Counted from the first letter of the stretch, positions 26,248-35,916 are shown. The stretch: DNA of 64,000 nucleotides from CAZFLD01 sp964519835 (GCA_964519835.1 CAZFLD010000004.1:44287-108286), one strand, 5' to 3'. A program made the numbers and translations. The notes: generated from the sequence alone by a model not told the origin.

Positions 26248-27312
26248 TTATACAACAAGCTCATCCTCGCCGGCGCGGGCAACAACAATCTCGCCCTGCT
26301 CCTCGAGCTTTCTGATGATCGACACAATCTTCTGCTGTGCCTCTTCCACGTCCTTCATACGGATCGGGCCCATGTATTCCATATCTTCCTTCAAGAGCGT
26401 AGCGGCGCGCTTGGACATGTTCCGGTAGATCTTGTCCTGAACCTCGGTGTCCACCGATTTGAGGGCCTTAGCGAGCTCGGAGGTATCCACCTCGCGCATC
26501 ACCTTTTGAATCGCCCTGTCGTCGAGCATGACAATGTCCTCGAAGACAAACATGCGCTTTTTGATATCCTCTGCGAGCTCCGGGTCTTCCTCTTCCAGGG
26601 ACTCGATGATTGTCTTCTCCGTCGAGCGGTCCACCAGGTTGAGGATCTCCACAATCGATTCGACACCACCTGCCTGCGTGTAGTCTTCGCTCGACAGTGT
26701 CGAGAGCTTTTTCTCTAGGACACGCTCCACCTCACGGAGAACTTCCGGCGTTGTGCGGTCCATTGTAGCAATTCGCTTTGCCACGTCGGACTGAATCTCG
26801 TGGGGCAGGCTCGACAAAATGACCGAAGCCTTTTGTGGCTCGAGGTAGGCCAATATCAAGGCGATGGTCTGGGGATGCTCCTGCTGGATAAAGTTCAACA
26901 GGTGCGTTGGATCGGTCCGCCGGATGAAGTCAAAAGGCCTGACCTGGAGACTCGAAGTGAGCCTGTTTATGATGTCCACTGCCTTTTGGGAACCGAGGGA
27001 TTTCTCGAGGAGCTCGCGGGCATAGTCGATACCACCGGTAGTGATAAAGTCCTGCGCCATCATGAGTTCCTGGAACTCGGTCAGAACCCTGTCTCGGTCT
27101 TCCGAGTCCACGGTCTCGAGACGAGCGATCTCGAAGGTAAGCGTCTCGATCTCGTCCTCTCGTAAATGCTTGAATATCTCTGAAGAAATCTCCGACCCAA
27201 GAGTCACCAAAAAGACCGCCGCCTTCTGACGGCCGGTCAGCTCCTTCTTGTGGCCACCCTTTTTTGCCTGCTGTGGCTGGGCCGGCGCACTTCTGGTTGT
27301 CGCCTTTGCCAT
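26248..27312 (-). CDS. fliG: flagellar motor switch protein FliG
   Basis: 354 aa. The N-terminal domain binds FliF (LTGRQKAAVFLVTLGSEISSEIFKHL), the middle domain has the EHPQ motif (NFIQQEHPQTIALILAYL), and the C-terminal torque domain carries the charged helix facing MotA (DTEVQDKIYRNMSKRAATLL; VEEAQQKIVSIIRKLEEQGEI). A Lys/Gln-rich leader of ~25 residues precedes the first domain. One base separates it from fliF. Confidence 0.95.
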   Translation of the reverse strand: MAKATTRSAPAQPQQAKKGGHKKELTGRQKAAVFLVTLGSEISSEIFKHLREDEIETLTFEIARLETVDSEDRDRVLTEFQELMMAQDFITTGGIDYARELLEKSLGSQKAVDIINRLTSSLQVRPFDFIRRTDPTHLLNFIQQEHPQTIALILAYLEPQKASVILSSLPHEIQSDVAKRIATMDRTTPEVLREVERVLEKKLSTLSSEDYTQAGGVESIVEILNLVDRSTEKTIIESLEEEDPELAEDIKKRMFVFEDIVMLDDRAIQKVMREVDTSELAKALKSVDTEVQDKIYRNMSKRAATLLKEDMEYMGPIRMKDVEEAQQKIVSIIRKLEEQGEIVVARAGEDELVV

Positions 27313-27313
27313 A

Positions 27314-29020
27314 TCACTCCTCCATCAACCAGGTGCGAATAAGCTGGGCAACGTCCTCAGGATGCTCGCGGGCCATGTTGATCGCGTTTTCCTGCATCTC
27401 GAGTCGCGCCCGCTCTTCGACGGACATCTCGACCTCGGTGGTTTCTTCCTCGGCGCTTCGCAAAGCCGCCTCCCGCATTGCCTGGTGCTGCCGGGAAAGC
27501 TCCTCTTCCCGAAGTCGTCGGCGCCGCTCGATCTCGCGAGCAATCAACCTAAAGGCGATAAATGCAATCAGGATGACCGCAACGCCGATAAGCACCGCCA
27601 ACACGATTGTCTGAACCTGCCGCTGCCGTCGTAGGGCCGCGTCTTCCTCTTCGTGGGAGTCGGTGCGATCAAACTGAAGGTGCCGCACCGTCACCGAGTC
27701 GCCCCTCGTCTCGCTAAAGCCTATCGCATCCTGGACCAACGCCTGGACACGATCGAGTTGTTCCTGCGTCGGCTCGGTGTATTCCCGCATGATACTGCCA
27801 TCGGGATTGAGCTCCACCTCGCCTTCTGAATTGTATACCCAGCGCCATACACCGTCTATGGCGACCGCAGTCGTGATGCGGCGGATCTCGGGCCCGCCCT
27901 CCTGCGTCGAGTAGGAGCGGTTGATCTCGTTGTAGACCGAGTCGCTGGTGCGGGCGTACTCGCCGACCAGCCCGTCTGAATCGAGGTACTCAGGCGAGAC
28001 CTGAGCCTCGACTCCGGGCGGGCCCTGCGGATTAAAGCCCGAGCCGCGGTACTGTTCCGAGAAGTTTTCCCGGCTCCGGGTAATGGACTCGACGGTTTCG
28101 CGCTCCGAAAACGGGGTGTCGGGGTTGTCCGGGACGACCTCGATGGGAGAGAACTCTTCGGTCTCGGTCTGCCGTCGAGAGAGATCGAGGGTGGCGTCGA
28201 CGTTGAGTATCCGCACACGATCGCGACCGAAGATGTCGGCAAGGTCCTCGAGGATGCGATTTCGGTACTCCTGTTCCAGGTCGCGCTCGATCTGCAAGAT
28301 GCGTTCGTTTTGCGCGAGGCGATCGAACTCTTCCAGGCCCTCGAAGTCGTTTAGGGCACGGCCGGATCGATCGGTGATTGTAATGTGCTCGGGCATCAGG
28401 CCGTCAACGGCGAACCGGATTAGCTTCTCAACGCCCTCGACCTTGCGGCGATTCTCTCGAAAGTCCGATCCCGGAGCGATCGCGAGGATGACCGAGGCGG
28501 TAGTAGGATCCTGCTCCTCCGTAAAAAGCTCCCGATCGGGGATGGCGAGTGTGATACTCGCGTCGTCAATCTCGTCGAGGGACTCCAGGTGCTGCTCGAG
28601 CTGGCGCGTGATTGCAAGTTGCAGGTTTGTGTTTCGCTCAAAGTCCGTTTGGGTCCACTGCTGCTGGTTGAGGAATTCCCAGGGAGACTCTTCTTGCGGA
28701 ACGAGGTCGTACCGCACCAGGATCGTTCGGGCCCTACGAGCCGCACGTTGATCTTCCACGACCACACGGCTATCACCGGTGATGCTGTACGGGATGTTTT
28801 CGAGGTCGAGGCGAGTAGCGATGCGGTCCAAGAGCTCGATGTCGTTGACCGGTGCCTGGAACAGGGCCGTGGTCGCCGGGCTGGAGCTCGCGCCGACAAG
28901 GACAATCAGGCCGATAGCCGCGACCCCGATTATCGCGAAGAAGATAATCCGCTGGACCGGTTTCCACTTGGACCAGAGCTCGCGGATTTGCGCGATTACT
29001 TTTTTGAGCCACTCGTTCAT
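27314..29020 (-). CDS. fliF: flagellar MS-ring protein FliF
   Basis: 568 aa. Two membrane helices (residues ~25-47 and ~485-508) bracket the periplasmic ring-building domains, including the YscJ-like segment (ITRQLEQHLESLDEIDDASITLAIP). The C-terminal tail ENAINMAREHPEDVAQLIRTWLMEE binds FliG, which is encoded next. Confidence 0.95.
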   Translation of the reverse strand: MNEWLKKVIAQIRELWSKWKPVQRIIFFAIIGVAAIGLIVLVGASSSPATTALFQAPVNDIELLDRIATRLDLENIPYSITGDSRVVVEDQRAARRARTILVRYDLVPQEESPWEFLNQQQWTQTDFERNTNLQLAITRQLEQHLESLDEIDDASITLAIPDRELFTEEQDPTTASVILAIAPGSDFRENRRKVEGVEKLIRFAVDGLMPEHITITDRSGRALNDFEGLEEFDRLAQNERILQIERDLEQEYRNRILEDLADIFGRDRVRILNVDATLDLSRRQTETEEFSPIEVVPDNPDTPFSERETVESITRSRENFSEQYRGSGFNPQGPPGVEAQVSPEYLDSDGLVGEYARTSDSVYNEINRSYSTQEGGPEIRRITTAVAIDGVWRWVYNSEGEVELNPDGSIMREYTEPTQEQLDRVQALVQDAIGFSETRGDSVTVRHLQFDRTDSHEEEDAALRRQRQVQTIVLAVLIGVAVILIAFIAFRLIAREIERRRRLREEELSRQHQAMREAALRSAEEETTEVEMSVEERARLEMQENAINMAREHPEDVAQLIRTWLMEE

Positions 29021-29077
29021 GTTTCCCTCCCTAAGAACACGAACGATCGCGGATGTCGTGAAACTATCGCGCCACCG

Positions 29078-29458
29078 CTATCGTAAGTTGGTTATATCCC
29101 TATATGCCTGGATCACTTGGTCCACTACGTTCTTGGTGATGCTCAATGCCATGTTGGCCTGAGCCGCCGCTATTGTTACGTCGTGAGCGTCCACTTCCTC
29201 CGGATTGAGGACCGCTTGGACGGCCAGACTGCCGTGTTCCTGTTCTAAGTTGCTTACGCCCTGAAGGCTATCAAAGAGCATGTCGCCGAAATTCGCCCCT
29301 ACGGTTTGCCCGGCCGCGTCGGCCCGGGACACATTCCCGGCCGTATCGGCGCCCGCCGCGCCACCGATACGCGCCGCCCGCGGTGTTACGCTACCAATCG
29401 TCGGAGCCTGCGGCCCCATGGGTCGGCCCGCGATGGGCCCCATCATCATATCGCTCAT
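29078..29458 (-). CDS. fliE: flagellar basal-body protein FliE
   Basis: 126 aa. A Gly/Ala-rich N-terminal leader is followed by the FliE core: FGDMLFDSLQGVSNLEQEHG and DVTIAAAQANMALSITKNVVDQVIQAYRDI. It joins the MS ring to the rod. 57 bp separate its stop from fliF; a weak hairpin (CACGA/TCGTG) can be drawn there. Confidence 0.93.
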   Translation of the reverse strand: MSDMMMGPIAGRPMGPQAPTIGSVTPRAARIGGAAGADTAGNVSRADAAGQTVGANFGDMLFDSLQGVSNLEQEHGSLAVQAVLNPEEVDAHDVTIAAAQANMALSITKNVVDQVIQAYRDITNLR

Positions 29459-29462
29459 CTAC

Positions 29463-29921
29463 TTACCTCCCGATCTGTAGGGCGCGATTAAACATGTCCT
29501 TGGCGCCGTCGATGACGGACACGTTTGCCTCGTAGGCTCTGCTTGCCGAAATCAAATCCACCATCTCCTCCACCACGTCCACGTTCGGCATCTCGACGTA
29601 GCCGGCGCGGGGGCCGCTCACAATGGCGTCCGGGTGCGTAGGGTCGTAGACGAGTTTTAGGTCCTTGTCCATGTCTCTTTGGATTTCCACCACGCGCACG
29701 CCTTGCCCGACACCGTTGTCGAGCTCTTGCGGCAGGAACGGGCTCCTCCAGTACGGCTGCTCGACACGCGGCCGAACGATAACGCGCTTTCTGCGGTACG
29801 GCCCGCCGTCGGTGGTGCGTGTTGTATTGACGTTTGCGATGTTGTCCGCGATCACATCCTGGCGAAGGCGGTTCATTGTCAGGCCCGAGGCCGCGGTGTT
29901 AATGCTTGTAAACATTCCCAT
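29463..29921 (-). CDS. flgC: flagellar proximal rod protein FlgC
   Basis: 152 aa. N-terminal rod motif INTAASGLTMNRLRQDVIADNIANVNTT; C-terminal motif VVEEMVDLISASRAYEANVSVIDGAKDMFNRALQI. It begins 8 bp after flgB and ends 4 bp before fliE. Confidence 0.95.
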   Translation of the reverse strand: MGMFTSINTAASGLTMNRLRQDVIADNIANVNTTRTTDGGPYRRKRVIVRPRVEQPYWRSPFLPQELDNGVGQGVRVVEIQRDMDKDLKLVYDPTHPDAIVSGPRAGYVEMPNVDVVEEMVDLISASRAYEANVSVIDGAKDMFNRALQIGR

Positions 29922-29929
29922 TCTCTAGC

Positions 29930-30355
29930 CTACCTCAACACTATCGTGGCCCGTTGGAAGGCCGCATTAACACTCTCGGTCATGATTGTGTAGCGGAGTT
30001 GGTTGTTCAAGAGCTCCATGACCTCGGACTCGAGATTCACGTTGTTGCCGTTGTTGTTGGCAGTGGTGGCAAAGTCCAACACCCGCCGCGGCATAACGGT
30101 TTGATAATCTACAGGTCGTTCGAAGGTCACGTGCCTGGCATTGAGGCGTGCACCCGCGGCCGGACGATTCGCAAAGGCACGCTCCGACTCGAGCGCTTGG
30201 CCCAATGCGGTCTCGAAGTTCAAGACCGTGCGTTTGAAATTCGGTGTTTCCGCGTTTGCTATGTTGTTTGCGATGACGTCTTGGCGCAAAACCGCGACGT
30301 CCATCGTCCGATGGAGTATGTCGAGGTTGCGTCCAAAACTAGTACCTTCAAACAT
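29930..30355 (-). CDS. flgB: flagellar proximal rod protein FlgB
   Basis: 141 aa. LHRTMDVAVLRQDVIANNIANAETPNFKR is the family N-terminus, and the C-terminal helix is MELLNNQLRYTIMTESVNAAFQRA. First strictly flagellar gene of the run, 45 bp after hslU. In Borrelia the flgB promoter lies in this neighbourhood; here the 45-bp gap shows an RBS (GGAGGA) but no convincing promoter. Confidence 0.95.
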   Translation of the reverse strand: MFEGTSFGRNLDILHRTMDVAVLRQDVIANNIANAETPNFKRTVLNFETALGQALESERAFANRPAAGARLNARHVTFERPVDYQTVMPRRVLDFATTANNNGNNVNLESEVMELLNNQLRYTIMTESVNAAFQRATIVLR

Positions 30356-30400
30356 CTTTCCTCCTCCCTCCCTAGTGTTTCGGCACCAAGAGGGAAAACC

Positions 30401-31849
30401 TTACAAAATGTACCGTGAGAGATCCTGGTCCTCGACAACCTGCCCGAGTCTCTCGTGCACATAGTCGGCAGTTACCGGGATGCTCTGCCCTGCCAGATCC
30501 GGAGCGTTGAAGGACACGTCTTCGAGCAAGAGCTCGAGGATGGTGTGAAGGCGGCGCGCTCCGATGTTCTCGGTTTTTGAGTTCACTTCGGCGGCAATCT
30601 CGGAGAGCGCTTTTATGGAGTCCTCCTTGAAGTCGAGCTCAACGCCTTCGGTCCTCATAAGCTCGACGTACTGCTTGATTAGCGCGTTTTGGGGCTTTGT
30701 GAGGATGTTCACAAAGTCATCCGTGGTAAGCGCCGTAAGCTCCACGCGGAGGGGAAAGCGCCCCTGCAGCTCGGGAATCAGATCGCTCGGCTTGGAGATA
30801 TGGAAGGCGCCGGCCGCAATAAACAGGATGTGGCTTGTGTCCACCATGCCGTATTTGGTGTTTACGGTGCTTCCCTCAACGATGGGTAGGATGTCCCGTT
30901 GCACGCCCTCCCGAGACACGTCAACACCGGAGCGGTTTTCCTTTGCGGCGATTTTGTCGATCTCGTCTATAAAGATAATGCCCATCTGCTCGACGCGCTC
31001 GCGAGCGATTTCCGAGACTCGGTCCTGGTCCACGAGCTTCTCGGTCTCTTCCTGCATGATGATCTCGCGGGCGTTTTTGATGCTCGTGCGCTTTTTTTTC
31101 TTTTTTCCTCCAAAGAGGTTCGAGATGTTTCCCAGGTTTAGGTCCATCTCTTCGAAGTTGCTTCCGGAGAAGATTTCGATGGCGGGGAAACTGCTTTTTG
31201 TGACGCTGATCTCCACCTGCTTGTCATCCAGGTCGCCCTTCCGGAGCTTTTCGCGAAACTTCTCCCGCGTGGCGGAGGTAGACACCTCTTTGCCGGCTGC
31301 CGCACCGGATTCCGGCGTCGTATCTTCAATAGAGGCTGCATCCGCCCTGGTGCCGGAAGCGGAATTCGCGCCGCCAAAACCCGGAATGTTGTTCGGGGAA
31401 GGCGTCTCCGGTTTCTTTTTGTTCGAAACCCCGGGCAAAAGAAGATCGAGGAGCTGCTCCTCCGTGCGGCGTTCAGCCTCCTCCTCCACCTCGCTCTGGA
31501 GCTCATGTTTGACCATCGAGACGGCGATCGACACCAAGTCACGCACCATGGACTCCACGTCCCGGCCGACGTAGCCAACCTCGGTATATTTGGTCGCCTC
31601 CACCTTGATAAACGGTGCGCCGGTGAGCTTGGACAGCCGCCGGGCGATCTCCGTCTTTCCAACTCCCGTTGGCCCGATCATGATTATGTTCTTCGGCGCA
31701 ATTTCGTCGCGAAGCTCCTCCGGCAATCGTCGCCGTCGGATTCGATTGCGCAACGCAATCGCCACCGTCTTTTTGGCCTTTTCTTGGCCGATGATGTAGC
31801 GATCGAGCTCGCGGACAATTTCTTTTGGTGTTAGTTCCTCGATGTTCAT
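30401..31849 (-). CDS. hslU: HslU, ATPase subunit of HslUV protease
   Basis: 482 aa. AAA+ unfoldase with Walker A GPTGVGKTEIARRL, a long inserted I-domain (~residues 110-250, with a Lys run KKKKKR near its end), Walker B GIIFIDEIDKIA and the C-terminal LSRYIL tail that docks into HslV. ATG 31849 is preferred (GGAGGAG 6 nt upstream; overlaps the hslV stop as ATGA) over a start 14 codons earlier. Confidence 0.95.
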   Translation of the reverse strand: MNIEELTPKEIVRELDRYIIGQEKAKKTVAIALRNRIRRRRLPEELRDEIAPKNIIMIGPTGVGKTEIARRLSKLTGAPFIKVEATKYTEVGYVGRDVESMVRDLVSIAVSMVKHELQSEVEEEAERRTEEQLLDLLLPGVSNKKKPETPSPNNIPGFGGANSASGTRADAASIEDTTPESGAAAGKEVSTSATREKFREKLRKGDLDDKQVEISVTKSSFPAIEIFSGSNFEEMDLNLGNISNLFGGKKKKKRTSIKNAREIIMQEETEKLVDQDRVSEIARERVEQMGIIFIDEIDKIAAKENRSGVDVSREGVQRDILPIVEGSTVNTKYGMVDTSHILFIAAGAFHISKPSDLIPELQGRFPLRVELTALTTDDFVNILTKPQNALIKQYVELMRTEGVELDFKEDSIKALSEIAAEVNSKTENIGARRLHTILELLLEDVSFNAPDLAGQSIPVTADYVHERLGQVVEDQDLSRYIL

Positions 31850-32394
31850 GCGAGCTCCTCCAGTACAACACTTGCGTTTGTGTAAATACAAATCCGTGCG
31901 GCAATCGCCAGTGACCGCTCGGCAATCTCCCGGGCCGAGAGATTCTGTCCCTCGTCCAAATACGCCAGGGCGGCGGCCTGTGCGAAATTTCCGCCGGACC
32001 CGATCGCGATAACTCCCTCTTCGGGCTCGATTACGTCGCCGGTACCAGATATAAGAAGGATTTTCTCTTTGTCCGCAACCAGGATCAGCGCCTCCAAGCG
32101 ACGGAGCATCCGATCCGTCCGCCAGTCCTTTGCAAGCTCTACCGCACCCCGGGTAATATCGCCGGAATACTCCTTGACCTTCGCCTCGAATCGCTCGAAT
32201 AGGGTAAAGGCGTCGGCCGTAGCCCCGGCGAATCCGACAAGGATTCTGCCGTCGTAGATAGTGCGAACCTTCCGGGCGTTGCCCTTCATGACCGTGTTGC
32301 CCATCGTGACCTGACCGTCGCCGGCCATGGCGACTTTGCCGTCCTTTCTGACGGCGACGATTGTTGTGCTTCTAATGTTGTGTTTCTTGCTCAT
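31846..32394 (-). CDS. hslV: HslV, peptidase subunit of HslUV protease
   Basis: 182 aa. Threonine peptidase: the catalytic Thr begins TTIVAVRKDGKVAMAGDGQVT. ATG 32394 (GGAG 6 nt upstream) places eight residues, SKKHNIRS, after Met and before that Thr, so a short propeptide must be removed as in Bacillus ClpQ rather than simple Met removal as in E. coli. The order xerC-hslV-hslU-flgB is also the Firmicutes codV-clpQ-clpY order. Confidence 0.93.
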   Translation of the reverse strand: MSKKHNIRSTTIVAVRKDGKVAMAGDGQVTMGNTVMKGNARKVRTIYDGRILVGFAGATADAFTLFERFEAKVKEYSGDITRGAVELAKDWRTDRMLRRLEALILVADKEKILLISGTGDVIEPEEGVIAIGSGGNFAQAAALAYLDEGQNLSAREIAERSLAIAARICIYTNASVVLEELA

Positions 32395-33415
32395 TCGAAT
32401 CTCCAGTACCACCGCCGTGCGGATGTGCGCGGAGGTATATCTCCTTTAAACGTCCGAGACCAAGATGTGTGTATATCTGGGTCGTAGACAAATGTGCATG
32501 CCCAAGAAGCTCTTGGACAACCCGAACATCCGCCCCACGGTCCAAAAGGTGGGTCGCAAAGCTGTGGCGAAGCGTATGTGGCGACGCGTGTTTGGCAATA
32601 TCCTTCTCTTTCAGGCGCTTTTGAATGATCCCGGCCACACCCCGAGCGGTTATTCGACCTCCGTTGGCATTGACAATCAGGGCCGTTTCTCCAATGTGCC
32701 CGAGGCGTTTGACTCGCTCATTTCGCAGGGGAAGGTATTCGCCCAATGCCGCCATCGCGGCACTGCCCAGGTAGACCTCTCTGTCCTTTCGGCCTTTGCC
32801 GTGGACGAGGATCGTCTTTCTCTTTAGAGACAGGTCGGGGATGGAGATCGCCACCAACTCGCCTGCACGACAACCGGTAGAGTACAAGAGCTCGAGGATT
32901 GCCCTGTCGCGCGCCGCGGCGAAACCGGTCCCCGTGACGTCAAAGAGATCGGCAAGCTCGTTTTCAAAGAGCACCTCCGGAAGCCGCCGCTCGCGTTTGA
33001 GCGAACGTACCGTCGCCGCGGGGTTTGACTGCACAATCCCGCGCCGCTCGAGGTGCTTAAAAAAGCCCTTTACGGCCGCAAGTGCGCGGTTGACGCTTGT
33101 GGCGGCGGCGTTTGCACGGCTACGCGCGGCGATGTAGGCGCGCACGCCGTCGCGGTCAGGCTCGTCCCCGCCCCGGCCGTCGGCCTCGAGCCAGGAAAAA
33201 AAGCCGTGGAGGTCGCCGCCGTAGGCGGTGATTGTTGCTTCGCTCAAGTTGCGGATACTCCTGAGGTAGTCCAAGTAATCCCCGATGTAGGTGGCGGCGG
33301 CGTCCCAAGATTCCGCACCCGGCCCCGATGGCCTGGCGGCGCCGCCGGCAGGCCGGTTGTCGGCTCCCGCGCGCGTCCCGCGATTGTTGTTAGTGACGTT
33401 CTTTTTGCCGGTCAC
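32372..33415 (-). CDS. xerC: tyrosine recombinase XerC
   Basis: 347 aa from GTG 33415, which overlaps the dprA stop (GTGA). A ~35-residue low-complexity Gly/Arg/Pro leader precedes the core-binding domain (YIGDYLDYLRSIRNLSEATITAY). The catalytic domain has Arg in STGCRAGELV, Lys in HGKGRKDREV, HTLRHSFATHLLD, the His in GHAHLSTTQ and the Tyr in IYTHL. Resolves chromosome dimers at dif with XerD (36813). Assignment of C versus D is by position and similarity of order, so could be swapped. Confidence 0.88.
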   Translation of the reverse strand: MTGKKNVTNNNRGTRAGADNRPAGGAARPSGPGAESWDAAATYIGDYLDYLRSIRNLSEATITAYGGDLHGFFSWLEADGRGGDEPDRDGVRAYIAARSRANAAATSVNRALAAVKGFFKHLERRGIVQSNPAATVRSLKRERRLPEVLFENELADLFDVTGTGFAAARDRAILELLYSTGCRAGELVAISIPDLSLKRKTILVHGKGRKDREVYLGSAAMAALGEYLPLRNERVKRLGHIGETALIVNANGGRITARGVAGIIQKRLKEKDIAKHASPHTLRHSFATHLLDRGADVRVVQELLGHAHLSTTQIYTHLGLGRLKEIYLRAHPHGGGTGDSNEQETQH

Positions 33416-34419
33416 GACAGGCCGAGCTCCTTGCGGACGGCGGCCGCCGCTAGGCTTCCGGCCTCCGCTTCGCCCGTAGCGGTCCGCGGATCGAGGCGGC
33501 CTTCCGGCGCGTCGCCTACCTCGCCCGCGCCGTCGGCGTCCGGCGCCGGTCCGATGCCCCACTCGGCGAGCACGTCCGCCGCCGTATCCACGGTGTACGC
33601 GCCGTCCTCCACAAGCGCGGCCGCACCTGGGCTGCGCTCCGGATCCAGGCCGGCGCGGTGCACAAACACGTCCCGGCCTTGGTCCATGGCGTAGTCGGCG
33701 CTGATCAAGGCCCCGGACCGCGCCGGCGCCTCGACGATCACGGTGCCGCGGGCGAGCCCGGTGATGATTCGGTTCCGCTGCGGAAAGGTAAAACGCGAGG
33801 GCGGCGTTCCGGGGGGCAATTCTCCAACAAAGGCGCCCCCGGAGGTAAGAATCCGCTCAGCAAGGTGCACGTGGGATCCGGGGCAAATAGTGTCGATGCC
33901 GGCACCAAACACCGCCACGGTGCACCCACCGCCGTCAATGCAGCCACGATGGGCCGCGGCATCGATGCCCCTGGCGAGACCGGAGACCACGGGAACGTTG
34001 AGGGAGGCGAACTCTTTGGCAAGCATGTAGCCCCCGCGCAAACCCGCCTCCGACGGCTTCCGGGTGCCTACAATCGATACAACCGGCTTGTCCCAAGAGG
34101 GAAGCTCTCCCCGAACAAACAGTAAAAACGGTGGGTCGTAGATTTCGCGGAGTTGCGGCGGGTACGGCGGCGACCAGATCATCAAAGTACCGATGTCGTT
34201 TTGGTCGATGTATAATAGATCCAACTCCGCGCGACGCAGAATCCGCGGCGGGTCCCAAAGGCTCGTTGTGACCTTTCTGCCTACTATTCCCGCGATGTCG
34301 GTGAGGGAGAGCGAGGAGAAAAAACGCTCCGTATCGACGACCTCCGCGACAAGAAGCTTTTCCGCGGTCTTTAAGAAGCTCATCCGTGCCACGGCATGCT
34401 GAAGCAACCTGTTTCTCAC
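33412..34419 (-). CDS. dprA: DNA processing protein DprA (Smf)
   Basis: 335 aa. Binds single-stranded DNA and loads RecA during transformation. The Rossmann domain shows SIVGTRKPSEAG, VVSGLARGIDAAAHRG, and FPQRNRIITGLARGTVIVEA. GTG 34419 is chosen (GGGAGGA 6-7 nt upstream; overlaps the TPR gene stop). The last ~60 residues are Ala/Gly/Glu-rich and lack the usual winged-helix domain. The matching gene (smf) also sits in this cluster in Borrelia. Confidence 0.92.
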   Translation of the reverse strand: MRNRLLQHAVARMSFLKTAEKLLVAEVVDTERFFSSLSLTDIAGIVGRKVTTSLWDPPRILRRAELDLLYIDQNDIGTLMIWSPPYPPQLREIYDPPFLLFVRGELPSWDKPVVSIVGTRKPSEAGLRGGYMLAKEFASLNVPVVSGLARGIDAAAHRGCIDGGGCTVAVFGAGIDTICPGSHVHLAERILTSGGAFVGELPPGTPPSRFTFPQRNRIITGLARGTVIVEAPARSGALISADYAMDQGRDVFVHRAGLDPERSPGAAALVEDGAYTVDTAADVLAEWGIGPAPDADGAGEVGDAPEGRLDPRTATGEAEAGSLAAAAVRKELGLS

Positions 34420-35138
34420 TGACTTCCTCCCAGTAGACTGCGCTGATTCTCTAGGGCACGGCGCCGTTGTTCTTCATCCGAGGTGGTCTCCACGATCTCC
34501 CCATAGATCTCGACCGCATCGCTGATACGGCCGGTGGCGACGTAGACTCGAGCCAGCAAGAACCTTGCATCGGTTCGCCGCGGCTCTTCGGCAAGTAAGC
34601 GCTCGAGATGCGGCTCCGCATCGGCGGGCCTGTCGAGCTCAAACACGTAGAGCACGGAAAGGCCGTACAGGGCGTCGACGTAGCCGGGATCAAGTGTGAT
34701 TGAGCGGCGATACGCCTGCTCTGATCGCCGGAACAGGGACTGCCGCTCCTCCTCGTCAAACACGGCCTTTGCCTGCCGCGCCGCCGCCACCCCCATGCGA
34801 TAGTAAAGAATCTCGTTGTCCGCCTCGATGCGTAGCGCCTCCTCGAGCGCATCGATAGCCGGTCCGTACATCCTCCTGTTCATGTACTCCGACGCCAAAA
34901 GGCGATAGTAATGCCCAAGGTTACCGGTGGCCCGGACCCGTTGCTCGACCTCCTCTTTGAAGTCGTTTACGGAGCGGCGGAGCTCGGCAATCCGGTCGTC
35001 CGGGAGCTCTTCAGCGTTGGGCTCGGTCTCCAAGAGGTCCTGAAGATAGGGGTCCTGCCGAGACGAGTCACACGAGACGATGGCAAGCGCCGGCATGAGG
35101 ACACAGATAAAAATCGTCAGGACACCTCTATACTTCAT
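34416..35138 (-). CDS. TPR-repeat lipoprotein
   Basis: 240 aa. Signal peptide with lipobox AIVSC (Cys23), then a charged helical region and about four TPR-like helix pairs (YYRLLASEYMNRRMYGPAIDALEEALRIEADN; AYRRSITLDPGYVDALYGLSVLYVF; RFLLARVYVATGRISDAVEIYGEI). Expected to be a periplasmic or outer-membrane scaffold. A TPR gene occupies the same place next to dprA/smf in Borrelia, as I recall. Its role in division or motility is unknown. Confidence 0.8.
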   Translation of the reverse strand: MKYRGVLTIFICVLMPALAIVSCDSSRQDPYLQDLLETEPNAEELPDDRIAELRRSVNDFKEEVEQRVRATGNLGHYYRLLASEYMNRRMYGPAIDALEEALRIEADNEILYYRMGVAAARQAKAVFDEEERQSLFRRSEQAYRRSITLDPGYVDALYGLSVLYVFELDRPADAEPHLERLLAEEPRRTDARFLLARVYVATGRISDAVEIYGEIVETTSDEEQRRRALENQRSLLGGSQ

Positions 35139-35902
35139 TACGCTCCTTTTTGGCCATCTGCTTCAGCGAGTATGGCCACCGTGGAGGAAGCGCCGATCCG
35201 GTCTGCACCGGCCTGCACCAGCTCTTTTACAAAGGCAAGGTTCTTGATGCCTCCGGCCGCCTTGACGCCTACTTTGTCCCCGGCGAGCCGCCGAAGGACC
35301 TCCACGTGTTCGGTCTTGGCGCCGGCCGGTCCAAAGCCTGTAGAGGTCTTCAAAAACGCACAGCCGGCGTGGACACCAAGGAGTCCCGCGATGACAAGCT
35401 CCTCGTCGGTCAAGAGCGCGGTCTCTACGATTAGCTTTACGACGGCGGGAGCGGCGGCTTCGATCACAACCCTGATGTCGTTGTAGACCGAGCGAAGATC
35501 GCCGTCCTTGAGAAGTCCGATAGAGAGGACCATGTCCACCTCGTGAGCTCCCAGGGCCACCGCACGCTTGGTTTCCGCAACCTTTGCCTCCGAACGGTCG
35601 TAGCCCAAGGGAAAGCCTGTGACGGTGCACACTTTGACGGCCGTGCCCGTCAAGAGCGAGGCGGCCTGTTCCACGCGGTTTGGCGGAACACACACCGAGG
35701 CCGTGCCGGCCTCCATGGCCTCATTGCAGAGGGTCTCCACCATCTCCGCGCTGGTTTCCGGTTTGAGGACGGTGTGGTCGAAGTAACCGGCGAGCGTAGT
35801 CCCTGCCGGAGTCCTGTAGGAGCCGCCGATGCTCCTGTCCACAATCCCGGCCTCGTCCAAGCGTCGTTTAGTGTCTTTAATCAACGTGTCCAAATCGTTC
35901 AT
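35138..35902 (-). CDS. deoC: deoxyribose-phosphate aldolase
   Basis: Splits 2-deoxyribose-5-phosphate to glyceraldehyde-3-phosphate and acetaldehyde. 254 aa class I aldolase with the Schiff-base Lys in FLKTSTGFG, a second Lys in VKVCTVTGFPLG, the Asp in DHTVLKP and GVKAAGGIK. An extra ~25-residue N-terminal helix precedes the usual start. It shares one base with the TPR gene start (TAATG). It is the metabolic outlier of this cluster. Confidence 0.93.
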   Translation of the reverse strand: MNDLDTLIKDTKRRLDEAGIVDRSIGGSYRTPAGTTLAGYFDHTVLKPETSAEMVETLCNEAMEAGTASVCVPPNRVEQAASLLTGTAVKVCTVTGFPLGYDRSEAKVAETKRAVALGAHEVDMVLSIGLLKDGDLRSVYNDIRVVIEAAAPAVVKLIVETALLTDEELVIAGLLGVHAGCAFLKTSTGFGPAGAKTEHVEVLRRLAGDKVGVKAAGGIKNLAFVKELVQAGADRIGASSTVAILAEADGQKGA

Positions 35903-35916
35903 AGTCCCCCCTTTCC

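Noticed and set aside
31850..31891. HslU start 14 codons earlier (MYLHKRKCC)
   Set aside because: It overlaps hslV more deeply and lacks an RBS; ATG 31849 has GGAGGAG and the usual family N-terminus.
33416..33562. 49-residue Arg/Gly-rich N-terminal extension of XerC
   Set aside because: It lies fully inside dprA and has the wrong composition; GTG 33415 with a 4-nt overlap is the natural start.
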